DNA of 35,777 nucleotides from Psychromonas sp. SP041 (GTDB lineage: Bacteria; Pseudomonadota; Gammaproteobacteria; Enterobacterales; Psychromonadaceae), in the NCBI RefSeq assembly GCF_000470315.2, contig NZ_CBRF02000045.1, positions 1-35,777 of the forward strand, written 5' to 3'. Both the position numbers and the translations under genes were made by a program. Positions within the stretch are counted from its first letter, which is position 1; every line of letters begins with the position of its first letter. Positions 26,660-35,232 of the stretch are shown in pieces. The notes beneath the pieces are model-generated. The model saw nothing but the letters and a program-made list of their open reading frames with translations. It had not been told where the DNA came from and made no database searches.

Positions 26660-27414
26660 TGTTCTGATTCCTTTTTAAATATTTGCGCTTGTTGAGGAAC
26701 AATTAAAAAATCAGCATCATTCATAAAAGGTAAGTCACTATCGCTATCGCCCATGGCAAAAACGGTATCGAATTGATTAAAATCCATTTTTTCTTTCAAA
26801 AAATCAACCGCTACTTTCTTTTGTGCATAGGGTGCTAGCATAGCGAAGTTTCTGCCATTCTCATGTAATAGCATGTTTCTTTTTAATCTAGCATTAAGTA
26901 TCGAACTGACTTGAGTAGACTTTTCAGGAAGGTAACCCACTTTATTTATTTTAATACAAATATAAGCCGTAATGCCTTGATCAACAATCAAACGAACACG
27001 GACATTTTTATCCTCTGCATAATATTCAAGCAATTGCTCATACATCACATTCAGCACACCTTGCCAATGCAGTAGCGCATAATGTTTTTCTAAAAATGTA
27101 ACCCATTCATTTAATACGTGATGCTGTTTATTTAAAATAACAGCGCCATGAGAGACGATTGCATATTCACTTTTCATTACATCAGGTAAGCGACAATTTA
27201 AAAAAGAACTACTCCTACGACCAGTGACAGGGATAATGATCGCACCGCCCTTCACCATCACCTCTAATAGCTTTTGTTGTTGTAAGGAAGAATGAGCATA
27301 AGTATTTCCATCAACATCCACTGTTGCTTGTATTGCATGCTCAGGCACGTTGTTATTAAAACTTTGGAATAAGGTGTCATCCAAATCGGTAAAAACAAAT
27401 AGTCGAGATGGCAT
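26656..27414 (-). CDS. Cof-type HAD phosphatase of the Ter operon
   Basis: A HAD-IIB (Cof-like) hydrolase with intact catalytic motifs: FTDLDDTLF (I), IPVTGRRSS (II), a lysine in QKKVAVDF (III) and FAMGDSDSDLPFM (IV). The likely start is the ATG at 27414 (MPSRLFVF), because GGAGGTG lies 11 bases upstream inside the end of the preceding gene; the ATG at 27432 is overlapped by that ribosome site. It overlaps the next gene by 4 bases. In Ter biosynthetic modules such phosphatases are thought to act on the product of the PRTases. Confidence 0.87.
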   Translation of the reverse strand: MPSRLFVFTDLDDTLFQSFNNNVPEHAIQATVDVDGNTYAHSSLQQQKLLEVMVKGGAIIIPVTGRRSSSFLNCRLPDVMKSEYAIVSHGAVILNKQHHVLNEWVTFLEKHYALLHWQGVLNVMYEQLLEYYAEDKNVRVRLIVDQGITAYICIKINKVGYLPEKSTQVSSILNARLKRNMLLHENGRNFAMLAPYAQKKVAVDFLKEKMDFNQFDTVFAMGDSDSDLPFMNDADFLIVPQQAQIFKKESEQ

Positions 27415-27419
27415 CTTAG

Positions 27420-28502
27420 TTAACACCTCCATTCGTGATACCTAACTTCATTTGTAAATAACAAGCCTTCGTATTCGTTTTCACTGATAACAAAAACGGA
27501 TTTATTTTGAGGAAAAAAGTTATACAAGTAATGTTCAGCACCGTCTGTATTGGCAGTGATATTATATTTATTAACTATCTCATCACAAACCAATATAGGT
27601 GAACGATTAATAGATTGAAAAGCCACTTCAACACCTGACTTCTCTAATTGCTCAGCAAGTAAAAAGGGGATGTATTGATGTTCACCATCTGCAATAACCA
27701 GTGTGTTTTTTGTGCTACTAATCGCATTTAATTTTTCACGATAAGGCATGCGTATAGCGCATCGACCTGCGCTAGAAATTGAATCAGACAGATCTAAGCC
27801 TGAGTTCACTTTATTAGGTAATGTTGGATTAAAGTCAGGATCTTTTTCGAGTGTGATATTTGCTTTAACTAATGAAATATAGCGAATAGGAATATCTATA
27901 TCGAGATCTTTTAGATGGTTCTCTGTTGCCATCAAATCTACGATAGAAGTAATGACGATTTCTTCTAAATCAGTTAAATAAGGTAATATTTGTAATAAGA
28001 AAACCTTAATCGTACGTCCAGTGGTTATCTCATCATCGATAATAACCAGTTTTTTGGACTTTATGATAGCGTCATACAAATCAGGAGTTGGTTTATAGAA
28101 CATATGATTGACAGCATGACTATGCTCTTCATCAACAGTAAACCACAACTCCTCATCTAGCTTATGCCGAGTAGTATGTTGGAAATATATTTCATTATCC
28201 TGGTCTCTTGCTAGGCTGTCAGCGACGCCTGCGCCTAAACCAGTTGCCGCTTCTGCAAAACTAACAACATAACAATCCGAATCATAACCCACTCTTTCAG
28301 CTAACTGATTATAAGTTGCTCGCATGACACTAGGTGCTGTTGGGGTATATCGGCCAATCAATTTATTGATCAATATAAAATGACGTTTAGGGTTTTCACG
28401 ACAAGCAAATGCCACAATATTATCTAATGTTTTTCTATGCTCATTAGACTGCAGTAGAAGAGTCCCTGCTTTAATGTCATATATATGTTTGAGATATTGC
28501 AA
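27420..28502 (-). CDS. Phosphoribosyltransferase with TRSP domain (Ter module)
   Basis: The 360-residue protein has an N-terminal PRTase domain with the PRPP-binding loop LVIIDDEITTGRT near residue 155, and an early FAEAATGLGAGVADSL. The C-terminal third (about 245-355) with SSAGRCAIRMPYR and VIADGEHQYIPFLLAEQLE is the TRSP domain known only behind such PRTases. The first gene of the second Ter operon, it seems to start with TTG (MQYLKHIYDIKAGTLLLQS) behind a weak AGG. An ATG start further in would remove part of the conserved N-terminus. Confidence 0.85.
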   Translation of the reverse strand: MQYLKHIYDIKAGTLLLQSNEHRKTLDNIVAFACRENPKRHFILINKLIGRYTPTAPSVMRATYNQLAERVGYDSDCYVVSFAEAATGLGAGVADSLARDQDNEIYFQHTTRHKLDEELWFTVDEEHSHAVNHMFYKPTPDLYDAIIKSKKLVIIDDEITTGRTIKVFLLQILPYLTDLEEIVITSIVDLMATENHLKDLDIDIPIRYISLVKANITLEKDPDFNPTLPNKVNSGLDLSDSISSAGRCAIRMPYREKLNAISSTKNTLVIADGEHQYIPFLLAEQLEKSGVEVAFQSINRSPILVCDEIVNKYNITANTDGAEHYLYNFFPQNKSVFVISENEYEGLLFTNEVRYHEWRC

Positions 28503-28670
28503 TTAAAATTTACCTACTGTTTTTTAAAGATAACAGCGATAGCGTTTATTCTATGCTGGTTTTACACCTTAAAACACTACTGGTTTACACCTGCAATACT
28601 TCAAGAAATATCTTTATTTGTATAACTTTCTTAAGCTTAACATCGACTCTATTTAACGTTGTTTCATATT

Positions 28671-28832
28671 ATACCAATCACACTAATTAACTGATCTATT
28701 TTACTGGTTAAAATAACTTATTTCTTCGTTGTAAATTTCGTAAATGGAACAACCATTTAGCTCAATTTACGCCTTAAACTAAATCATTTTTCCTGCGCAA
28801 AATTTAGATCACTTATTTAATGTAATCGGTAT
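28671..28832. mobile_element. 162-bp MITE-like element inside the Ter locus
   Basis: The element begins ATACCAATCACACTAATTAA and ends with the inverse of ATACCGATTACATTAAATAA, giving imperfect terminal inverted repeats of about 25 bases. The right end is flanked by TA. The left 84 bases recur at 80-163 (78/84 identical). No ORF is present. The ends resemble the end of the IS630-family element at 35651, so movement by such a transposase is a reasonable inference. Confidence 0.75.
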
Positions 28833-28975
28833 TACTCTCAAAATAACGTTAAACAGTAATAAAAATAGTCACAACTAACGATGGGATAACCAAGTTTAAT
28901 TTAGATGGTGAAACGTATATTGATTTGCAATAAAAATCGAATGCTCAACTTTCTATGCTTATCTTTTTTACTTAA

Positions 28976-29011
28976 AAATAATGGAGCTTATAAATATAAG
29001 CTCCATTATTT
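28976..29011. terminator. Strong bidirectional terminator after the cation antiporter gene
   Basis: AAATAATGGAGCTTAT (28976-28991) pairs perfectly with ATAAGCTCCATTATTT (28996-29011) around AAAT. It lies about 50 bases past the antiporter stop codon, so the TerD-side and PRTase-side genes must be mostly separate transcripts. Confidence 0.85.
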
Positions 29012-29063
29012 AAGTTGGTCATGGTCTATATAATGGATTTAAACAGTCAATCCATCTTAAAAT

Positions 29064-30146
29064 TTATTGAATAACGAAATACATACTGACTGCCCAGACA
29101 GTGAATAATGTAAGTAAAAAGTAAGCGACATTCTTTGTTACTTTTTTGTAGTTAAATAATAAGCTAGCAGCAACGGCAGCTGTTACACCAACAATAGACC
29201 AACGAAGAATAGTTAAATTTTGATCGTTAACCAGTGGCAATGCACTTTCGTCGTTAATCAAGAACCAAGCTAATAATGGCAAAGCAAAGGCAACAGTCGT
29301 ATCAAAAGTATTAGACGCTAACGGGTTAGCAACAGCATCTTCATATTCACCTTTTTGTGCATCTTTAACTGATAATATTAAATCAGGAACAGAAGAAGCA
29401 GCAGCACCAAACACTAAGCCTGCGAAGAACTCAGGAACACCCAATACAGACGCACTACCAAGCACACCTTCAACTAATATATGTGACGCACCAGAAATAA
29501 CGGCAATGGCCAATGAAATAACCAATAAAGCACTCATCGCTGTGAACGCTCGATTTGAGAATATTAACGCGTTAAAGTTAAAAGATAGTACGTTTAATAA
29601 TACACCTTTATCTTCAATTTCTTCGTATTCGTACTCTTCATCATCATCGCTACCGACATGTCTTTTTGAGTCAATATATAAATGCACTCCATATAAGAAG
29701 TAGATAACGTTCAAAATAACCGCCATCCAAATAGTGAACTCATTAAAACCAAGACAAACAATTAACGCAATTTCTGCAGTAAGTACCCAGAAAACATCAC
29801 GTATTAATACGCTTTTGTTTAACTCGATATGATCAACCGATTTACCTTTCTCATCTTTCGCCATGATGATCGATAAAGCAGGTATGACACAACCATTAAA
29901 AATAGCAGAACCAGCGGTAACACCTAGTGCAACCATCACTAATGAAGGATCATCAAACCAAAATAAACAAGCAATAACAACACACATTTCAGGCATGCTT
30001 GAACCGATGGCATTAACTGTTGCACCTTTTATGCCAGGCGGAAAGTTACGCCCTAAATATCCAGCAGCTTGTTCAAAAGTGTCACATGCATATTTTAATA
30101 AATAACACGATAAAACAATGTAAAAAAATGGAAGTATTGAATCCAA
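29064..30146 (-). CDS. CaCA-family cation (Na+/Ca2+-type) antiporter of the Ter locus
   Basis: This 360-residue inner-membrane protein has about ten hydrophobic segments in two halves. The two alpha-repeat signatures are GATVNAIGSSMPEMCVVIA (near residue 41) and GLVFGAAASSVPDLILSV (near 244), with the acidic ion-binding residues E and D in place. The halves are joined by a very acidic cytoplasmic loop (SDDDEEYEYEEIED). CaCA proteins exchange Ca2+ for Na+ or H+. Its position 150 bases behind terZ, on the same strand, ties it to the TerD group, whose members bind Ca2+. It is not TerC, which has a different sequence. Confidence 0.85.
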   Translation of the reverse strand: MDSILPFFYIVLSCYLLKYACDTFEQAAGYLGRNFPPGIKGATVNAIGSSMPEMCVVIACLFWFDDPSLVMVALGVTAGSAIFNGCVIPALSIIMAKDEKGKSVDHIELNKSVLIRDVFWVLTAEIALIVCLGFNEFTIWMAVILNVIYFLYGVHLYIDSKRHVGSDDDEEYEYEEIEDKGVLLNVLSFNFNALIFSNRAFTAMSALLVISLAIAVISGASHILVEGVLGSASVLGVPEFFAGLVFGAAASSVPDLILSVKDAQKGEYEDAVANPLASNTFDTTVAFALPLLAWFLINDESALPLVNDQNLTILRWSIVGVTAAVAASLLFNYKKVTKNVAYFLLTLFTVWAVSMYFVIQ

Positions 30147-30296
30147 AATATATTTCTCCAGTTACGCAACATAAATGTCATCATTAACAGTTATTGCATT
30201 TTATTTAAATTAGTCTGTACTCATCCTACCTAGCTTTTATCCAAAAAAGTATTTTAGAAGAAGCCAGCTAGGATGTTATTTTTCTAATCTAAAGTG

Positions 30297-30899
30297 TTAT
30301 AAATAACCTGTTTCAACTGTCTTCACAGTTTGCTCAAGTTTTTTGTCATTGGTTGTTTCGCCTAGTGCAGAGAACTTCCAGCTTCCGTTATGTTTGTATA
30401 ATTTACCTAACACCATAGAAACTGAGCCTGCAAATTTAGCGTCATTAGCAATATCATAAACGGCATGAATAGAGTCAACACGTGTTGGTGTTCCTTCATA
30501 CAAGCGAATAGATGCAAAAGGGATAGTTTTAAAATCATCGCCAGAAAATGAGTTAAGTACAAATACAACTTGATCTGCATTCGCAGGTAATTGACTTAGA
30601 TTTACATTGATTACTTCGTTATCAAGTCCATCATCACCATCGGTATCACCTGTTCGGTCATCACCAGAGTGTTGAATACCAGTACTTTTTAGTTTGCCAA
30701 AATAAACAACATCTAATAACGTTTTATTTGCATCAAACACAGCACAACTTGCGTCAAGATCAACTGCAACTGTCTTTGTTCCAAAGAAACCTTTTTTAGT
30801 AATCGCGCCCCAGTTCACACCAACACATAGATTGGTTAAACTTGAACCATTCGATTTTTCTAGGCTTATTTTCTGACCTTTTTGTAGTGAAATTGCCAT
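30297..30899 (-). CDS. terZ: TerD-family protein, TerZ-like
   Basis: TerD-family proteins are cytoplasmic Ca2+-binding beta-sandwiches of stress-response complexes. The 200 residues show the family pattern SLQKGQKISLEK, VGVNWGAITKKGFFG, VDLDASCAVFD, HSGDDRTGDTDGDDGLDNEVINVNL and LGKLYKHNGSWKFSALGE. The insertion KKGFFGTKTV between the first strands and the basic linker are what make it TerZ-like rather than TerD-like. It follows terD on the same strand behind a terminator-like hairpin. Confidence 0.85.
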   Translation of the reverse strand: MAISLQKGQKISLEKSNGSSLTNLCVGVNWGAITKKGFFGTKTVAVDLDASCAVFDANKTLLDVVYFGKLKSTGIQHSGDDRTGDTDGDDGLDNEVINVNLSQLPANADQVVFVLNSFSGDDFKTIPFASIRLYEGTPTRVDSIHAVYDIANDAKFAGSVSMVLGKLYKHNGSWKFSALGETTNDKKLEQTVKTVETGYL

Positions 30900-30932
30900 T
30901 TTATATCCTTAATTATCAATTTATTTGTTATT

Positions 30933-30962
30933 AAAAAAATGGAGTGATACATCACTCCATTT
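30933..30962 (-). terminator. Hairpin between terD and terZ
   Basis: AAATGGAGTGA (30937-30947) pairs with TCACTCCATTT (30952-30962) around TACA; on the minus strand it is followed by seven T. It should end or reduce transcription from terD, leaving terD expressed above terZ and the antiporter. Confidence 0.8.
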
Positions 30963-30991
30963 AATAATATAGATACTTCACATAGAAAATA

Positions 30992-31567
30992 TTAAACCGC
31001 AACGCCATATTGACGAGCTAGGGGACCAAGTCCACCTTCAAATCCTTGACCAATCGCTTTAAATTTCCAGCTACCGTTGTGTAAGTATAACTCACCAAAA
31101 ATAAGTGCAGTTTCAATAGAGTAATCTTCAGATAAGTCATAACGTACCACTTCTTCATTCGATGCTTCATTAACAACACGGATGAATGCGTTTGATACTT
31201 GACCAAAGTTTTGCTTTCTTGATTCTGCTTCGTGAATTGTTACAGCAACGATGATTTTGGTAATATCAGCAGGAATTTTAGAAAGGTCAACTTTAACAGC
31301 CTCATCATCGCCTTCGCCTTCACCTGTTAAGTTATCACCAGTATGTTCAACTGAACCACATTCTGATATTAAATTATTAAAGAAGATGAAACCGTTATCT
31401 GCTTTCACTTTGCCTTCTGCGTTTAATAAAAATACCGATGCATCTAAATCAAAGTCAGCGCCATCAGTCGCTCTAGAATCCCACCCAAGTCCAAGTAAAC
31501 ATTTAGTCATACCAGGTGCTACTTTTTCTAGTGAGACATTCCCACCTTTTTGTAATGAAACAGCCAT
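30992..31567 (-). CDS. terD: TerD-family protein (TerD/TerE type)
   Basis: The 191-residue protein is a classical member: [66 protein letters not shown], and the C-terminal [20 protein letters not shown]. The Asp-rich segments are the Ca2+ ligands known for this family. It is about equally like TerD and TerE of enterobacteria; the symbol is a family label. It is the first gene of the Ter locus; the promoter must lie in the 31568-32245 region. Confidence 0.92.
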   Translation of the reverse strand: MAVSLQKGGNVSLEKVAPGMTKCLLGLGWDSRATDGADFDLDASVFLLNAEGKVKADNGFIFFNNLISECGSVEHTGDNLTGEGEGDDEAVKVDLSKIPADITKIIVAVTIHEAESRKQNFGQVSNAFIRVVNEASNEEVVRYDLSEDYSIETALIFGELYLHNGSWKFKAIGQGFEGGLGPLARQYGVAV

Positions 31568-31789
31568 TTACATTTCCTTAAAATATATAATTATTAATAA
31601 TACTGATTAACTCAGTGCGAAAAACATAAAAAATAAAGTGCATAGGACATAAAATTCAGCCCCAAATTCAAATACTAGATAATAAAAATACCTAGAATAC
31701 AGGTAATAGCTTAATGAACCGCAATTTATCAACTGCTGCTAGTGCAGCACTTCCTTTTTTAAGCTTTAGTATCTAACGTATGGAGACAA

Positions 31790-31954
31790 ATGTTCAAAAA
31801 TCAATCCCTCACTAATATTTTAGATTTATTCTATTAAATCTGTGATGACATATTAAGTCAACAAAAAAATACTGATAGTGCATTATTAGGACTAAATTCT
31901 CTAGATAGATCAATTTTATTACAACCAAATATAAGTTTATGCACTAAATTATAA
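31790..31954 (+). pseudogene. Decayed small gene with one in-frame stop
   Basis: GGAG four bases upstream of the ATG gives a good ribosome site. The frame reads MFKNQSLTNILDLFY, TAA, then ICDDILSQQKNTDSALLGLN and on to CTKL before a second stop. A single C-to-T change (CAA to TAA) would explain the first stop. The sequence is protein-like and helical, but I recognise no family. It is divergent from terD. Confidence 0.4.
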
Positions 31955-32245
31955 AAAGAACACAGAGCAACCCAACAGTACTACAGAATATCTACTTCTA
32001 ATAATACGCCAGCAACTTTATGATTTACCTCATTGATTTTATTGTTTATTTATTTGATTTCTCACCAAAAAATGCAGTTCCATCTGAATCTAAGAGAGAA
32101 AATAGGGTTAAATATTAACATAGAAGTTGTTTAATAAATGAGAGGATTGAACAGCGAGAAAACAGCGTAATCACGAATAAGTGAATTTTTAAATCACCAA
32201 TATTAAGATGGGTTATTGTAACTATTTTTACAGAATCTTTATTTC
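31955..32245. other. Intergenic stretch without recognised features
   Basis: AT-rich DNA between the decayed ORF and the end of the YeiH-family gene. Frames are broken by many stops and I see no operators. It could be the rest of the degraded gene that began at 31790. Confidence 0.45.
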
Positions 32246-32282
32246 TATACTACGGCTTAGAATAATAATTAGCCGCAGTATA
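32246..32282. terminator. Possible terminator of the YeiH-family gene
   Basis: TATACTACGGCT (32246-32257) pairs with AGCCGCAGTATA (32271-32282) with a single mismatch. The hairpin lies 26 bases past the stop codon, but no T-run follows on the minus strand, so termination would be weak. Confidence 0.5.
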
Positions 32283-32307
32283 AAAAGAAAATAAGTATGT
32301 AGACAGG

Positions 32308-33258
32308 TTACAAAGGGCTAAACTGAATATAAGCCAGTACAACTGTTGCTACTGTCACCCATAATAAAATACCTAATAACATGGGTTTGTAACCAGCACT
32401 TTTGATGGTTTTTACCGTGATACCACAACCAATTAAAAATAAACAAAGTACAAGTAAACGTTTACTCGCAAAAAATAGGTTTTGGTATAAACCATCGAAC
32501 TGCGGTAAAAAATGTGCCACTGCAATCGCCAGACAGTAATAGAGGATAAACATCGGCACAGTAATTTTTTTACTATCACCTTTAAAAATAAGCGCACTAA
32601 TAAAAGCGACTGGAATTATCCACAAAGCGCGTGCTAATTTCACAGTTGTTGCAATTTGAAGCGCTTCATCTCCGTAAGCAGAAGCAGCACCAACAACAGA
32701 AGAAGTATCATGAATGGCGATCGCACTCCATAAACCAAAATTATATTGGCTCATTCCCAGCGCATGTCCAACCAATGGGAACACAAATAAAGCGATGCTA
32801 TTAAGAATAAACACGGTTGCCAAAGCATGTGAAGTTTGTTCGTTATTAGCTTGAATAGCCGGCGCAACAGCAGCAATCGCACTGCCACCACAAATAGCCG
32901 TACCAGAAGCGACTAAGTGACCTGTCTTAGCATCTATCTTAAATAACTTAGTTAATAACATACCTATTAATAACGTACTAAAAATAGAACCAACAATTAA
33001 ACCAATATTGGCAGAGCTAGCTTCAATCGCTTGTTCAACATTGATACCAAACCCTAAACCAACAATTGATAACGCCAATAGTTTTTTAGTCAGCTGACCA
33101 ATATCGATTTTCGAAGGGACTAAGCCAAGAGTTGCAACAGTGAAACCAAGTACCAATGCAATAGGCGAGGAGATAACAGGAAATAAACATAAAGTAGCTA
33201 ATACACTAAATAGAATAAAGTGTTTATTAAATTGTATTTTGCTAATATTAGCTATCAT
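32308..33258 (-). CDS. yeiH: YeiH/UPF0324-family membrane protein (putative sulfate exporter)
   Basis: A 316-residue inner-membrane protein with about ten helices. Signatures of the UPF0324 family are GTAICGGSAIAAVAPAI (near residue 118) and the second-half WSAIAIHDTSSVVGAASAYG (near 177). Members are annotated as putative sulfate or sulfonate exporters, partly on weak evidence. Many homologues have a LysR regulator gene beside them; none is visible here. The start follows GGAGG at good spacing. Confidence 0.85.
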   Translation of the reverse strand: MIANISKIQFNKHFILFSVLATLCLFPVISSPIALVLGFTVATLGLVPSKIDIGQLTKKLLALSIVGLGFGINVEQAIEASSANIGLIVGSIFSTLLIGMLLTKLFKIDAKTGHLVASGTAICGGSAIAAVAPAIQANNEQTSHALATVFILNSIALFVFPLVGHALGMSQYNFGLWSAIAIHDTSSVVGAASAYGDEALQIATTVKLARALWIIPVAFISALIFKGDSKKITVPMFILYYCLAIAVAHFLPQFDGLYQNLFFASKRLLVLCLFLIGCGITVKTIKSAGYKPMLLGILLWVTVATVVLAYIQFSPL

Positions 33259-33582
33259 ATATTACCTCCTCATTTTTATGATTAGATAATATAAAAACAC
33301 TAAGATTAAGTATATTCGAAAGAATTTAATTAGTCGTTAAGAAAAATTTAACATGAAGTTCAAACTCACTACGCAAGTTAATAGCAAAAATGTAATATAT
33401 ACCCGTTACCGTTCAAAGTGCAAAAATCAGCAAGTCGTGAGATAAACAGATTCTAGGCATAAAGGTAAAGATTTAACCGGTATAGTTTATGCGAAAATGC
33501 ATAGACACCGATCCGCACATAGCAGAGCAAGACAAAGCAATGCGACATAACGACACACTAATGATAAAAGGTTAAATTGCAT
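33259..33582. other. Divergent promoter region, no recognised elements
   Basis: About 320 bases between the yeiH-like gene and the divergent deaminase gene. It must hold both promoters. I found no palindrome or hairpin strong enough to name. Confidence 0.5.
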
Positions 33583-34023
33583 ATGATTTCTAAATGGGCA
33601 CTACGATTCATTCAAATGGCAGAACTTGTTGCATCATGGAGTAAAGATCCATCGACTCAAGTTGGTGCAGTGATCACCGAACATAACCGTATTGTTTCAC
33701 TAGGTTTTAATGGCTATCCACAAGGTATTTCAGACAGTGCTGAAACTGATAATCGAGAAATCAAATTACTCAAAACCTTACACGCGGAAGAAAATGCAAT
33801 ACTTTACGCCAAACGAGATTTAAGTGGATGTGAAATTTGGGTGACGCATTTTCCATGTCCCAACTGCGCAGCAAAAATCATTCAAACAGGGATTAAAGCA
33901 GTGCATTGCCCAGCACAAAGTGAAGACTTTTTATCACGTTGGGGAGACAAAATTAAACTCAGTGAAGAGATGTTTACTCAATCACGCGTTACCGTCGATT
34001 GGTTGCCGCTAGAAGACCAATAA
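33583..34023 (+). CDS. Deoxycytidylate (dCMP) deaminase family protein
   Basis: The enzyme is expected to convert dCMP to dUMP for thymidylate synthesis. Zinc-site motifs are HAEENAILYA, with the catalytic Glu, and FPCPNCAAKI with two Cys ligands, in a 146-residue protein. STQVGAVITEHNRIVSLGFNGYPQGI is typical of the dCMP deaminase branch. The ATG at 33583 is preferred; a TTG two codons upstream is in frame but lies closer to the AAGG. A hairpin (34034-34061) separates it from the next gene. Confidence 0.85.
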   Translation: MISKWALRFIQMAELVASWSKDPSTQVGAVITEHNRIVSLGFNGYPQGISDSAETDNREIKLLKTLHAEENAILYAKRDLSGCEIWVTHFPCPNCAAKIIQTGIKAVHCPAQSEDFLSRWGDKIKLSEEMFTQSRVTVDWLPLEDQ

Positions 34024-34033
34024 TAACTAACAT

Positions 34034-34061
34034 AACAGTCGTTTAAGATTAAGCGACTGTT
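34034..34061 (+). terminator. Hairpin between the deaminase gene and fetB
   Basis: AACAGTCG (34034-34041) pairs with CGACTGTT (34054-34061), and the stem can extend inwards by GTTTAA/TTAAGC pairing. No clear T-run follows, so it may be only a partial terminator. Confidence 0.5.
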
Positions 34062-34095
34062 CGATAAACTCACCTGATGAGGTAATGCATTTAAT

Positions 34096-34884
34096 ATGCA
34101 AACAAGTATCGATATAAGTTGGTTACAACTCGGGCTATTTAGTTTACTGCTGTTTGTCCCTATTACAATTAACGCTTATTTCAAACTCGGTATTAACAAA
34201 AGTACTGTCACTGCATTTGTACGTTTATTTTTACAATTACTATTAGTCGGCCTGTACCTCGAATACATATTTGAACTCGACAGCATTCTATTAAATACTG
34301 CTTGGTTGATCGTCATGATCACAGTCGGTAGCTACAGCATCATCAGTAAAAGTGGTTTAAATAATCGCTATCTATTTTTTGCCAATAGTATCGCGCTTAG
34401 CTGTGCTTTATTACCAATATTATTAGTATTATCACTTCTGGTTATCCAACCAGCCCCTTGGTATAGCGCTCGCTATATGATTCCGTTAGCGGGCATGTTG
34501 TTAGGTAATAGTTTGAGTGCAAACATAGTGGCATTACAAAACTTATTTAATGCCTTTGACCAACAACAAGATGAATACGAAGGGGCACTTGCACTAGGCG
34601 CGTCTCCTTATCAGGCTGCTTTCCCTTTCTTACAACAATCATTAAAAAAAGCACAAGCGCCAATCTTAGCGACAATTGCAACAACAGGTATCGTTTCCTT
34701 ACCTGGTATGATGACAGGACAAATACTCGGAGGTGTTACGCCGATGGTAGCAATCAAGTATCAACTACTTATATTTATCGCCATGTTGATCATGTTAAGT
34801 GTCTCTCTTACTATTACCCTATTATTAACATTACGGGTTTCACTAGCAAAAAATGGTCTCATCAAAATCAAGCTTAACAACTAA
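34096..34884 (+). CDS. fetB: FetB/YbbM-type ABC permease (UPF0014)
   Basis: A 262-residue membrane protein with seven or so helices. The family pattern is present: TVTAFVRLFLQLLLVGLYL near residue 37, MIPLAGMLLGNSLSANIVAL near 130, YEGALALGASPYQAAFPFLQQSLKKA as the ATPase-docking loop, and TGIVSLPGMMTGQILGGVTPMVAIKYQLL. In E. coli FetA-FetB is linked to iron homeostasis and peroxide stress. The ATPase partner fetA is not adjacent: the deaminase lies upstream and no ORF follows. Confidence 0.85.
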   Translation: MQTSIDISWLQLGLFSLLLFVPITINAYFKLGINKSTVTAFVRLFLQLLLVGLYLEYIFELDSILLNTAWLIVMITVGSYSIISKSGLNNRYLFFANSIALSCALLPILLVLSLLVIQPAPWYSARYMIPLAGMLLGNSLSANIVALQNLFNAFDQQQDEYEGALALGASPYQAAFPFLQQSLKKAQAPILATIATTGIVSLPGMMTGQILGGVTPMVAIKYQLLIFIAMLIMLSVSLTITLLLTLRVSLAKNGLIKIKLNN

Positions 34885-34989
34885 ATATCTTTTTTATAAA
34901 CACATTGTTTGAAAATAAACCAAATAAAACTAGCTATTTAAAAAATAATCCATTATTATTCACTTCGCTCTGGAAAATCAGAGTTATTA

Positions 34990-35109
34990 ATGTCAAATAA
35001 AGTCCAAGTTATCCTCAGTTACATCGTCACCGTTGTCCTTAGTATTATCTTTAACTTCTCAAACCATTCAATAATTCCAACTTCAGCGCACGCAATTTTT
35101 GCACAATAA
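34990..35109 (+). CDS. Possible small membrane peptide (39 aa)
   Basis: The frame starts MSNKVQVILSYIVTVVLSII and continues to a short polar end. AGAG lies seven bases upstream of the ATG. It encodes one membrane helix after a basic start, the layout of small membrane proteins and also of cut-down signal peptides. I recognise no family. Confidence 0.3.
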   Translation: MSNKVQVILSYIVTVVLSIIFNFSNHSIIPTSAHAIFAQ

Positions 35110-35134
35110 TATTTATAACTATTCCGTTACTAAA

Positions 35135-35213
35135 ATACCGCGTAATAATATGACGGTTACAACGGAAATAACCAATACCGAACATTAGACATTCTATTTT
35201 AGGTAATTGGTAT
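35135..35213. repeat. Short, degenerate MITE-like copy
   Basis: The right end TAATTGGTAT followed by TA equals the terminus of the other copies, and CGGTTACAACGGAAATAAC inside resembles the TTTACAACGAAGAAATAA segment of the 162-bp element. A matching ATACCG lies at 35135, so about 79 bases remain. The left boundary is uncertain. Confidence 0.5.
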
Positions 35214-35232
35214 TAACTCCATAAGGAAATAT

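Noticed and set aside
29064-30146. TerC
   Set aside because: The two alpha-repeat motifs (GSSMPEM and ASSVPDL) place it in the CaCA antiporter superfamily; TerC motifs are absent.
31018-31206. 62-codon frame inside terD
   Set aside because: It is another frame of the terD coding sequence without independent support.
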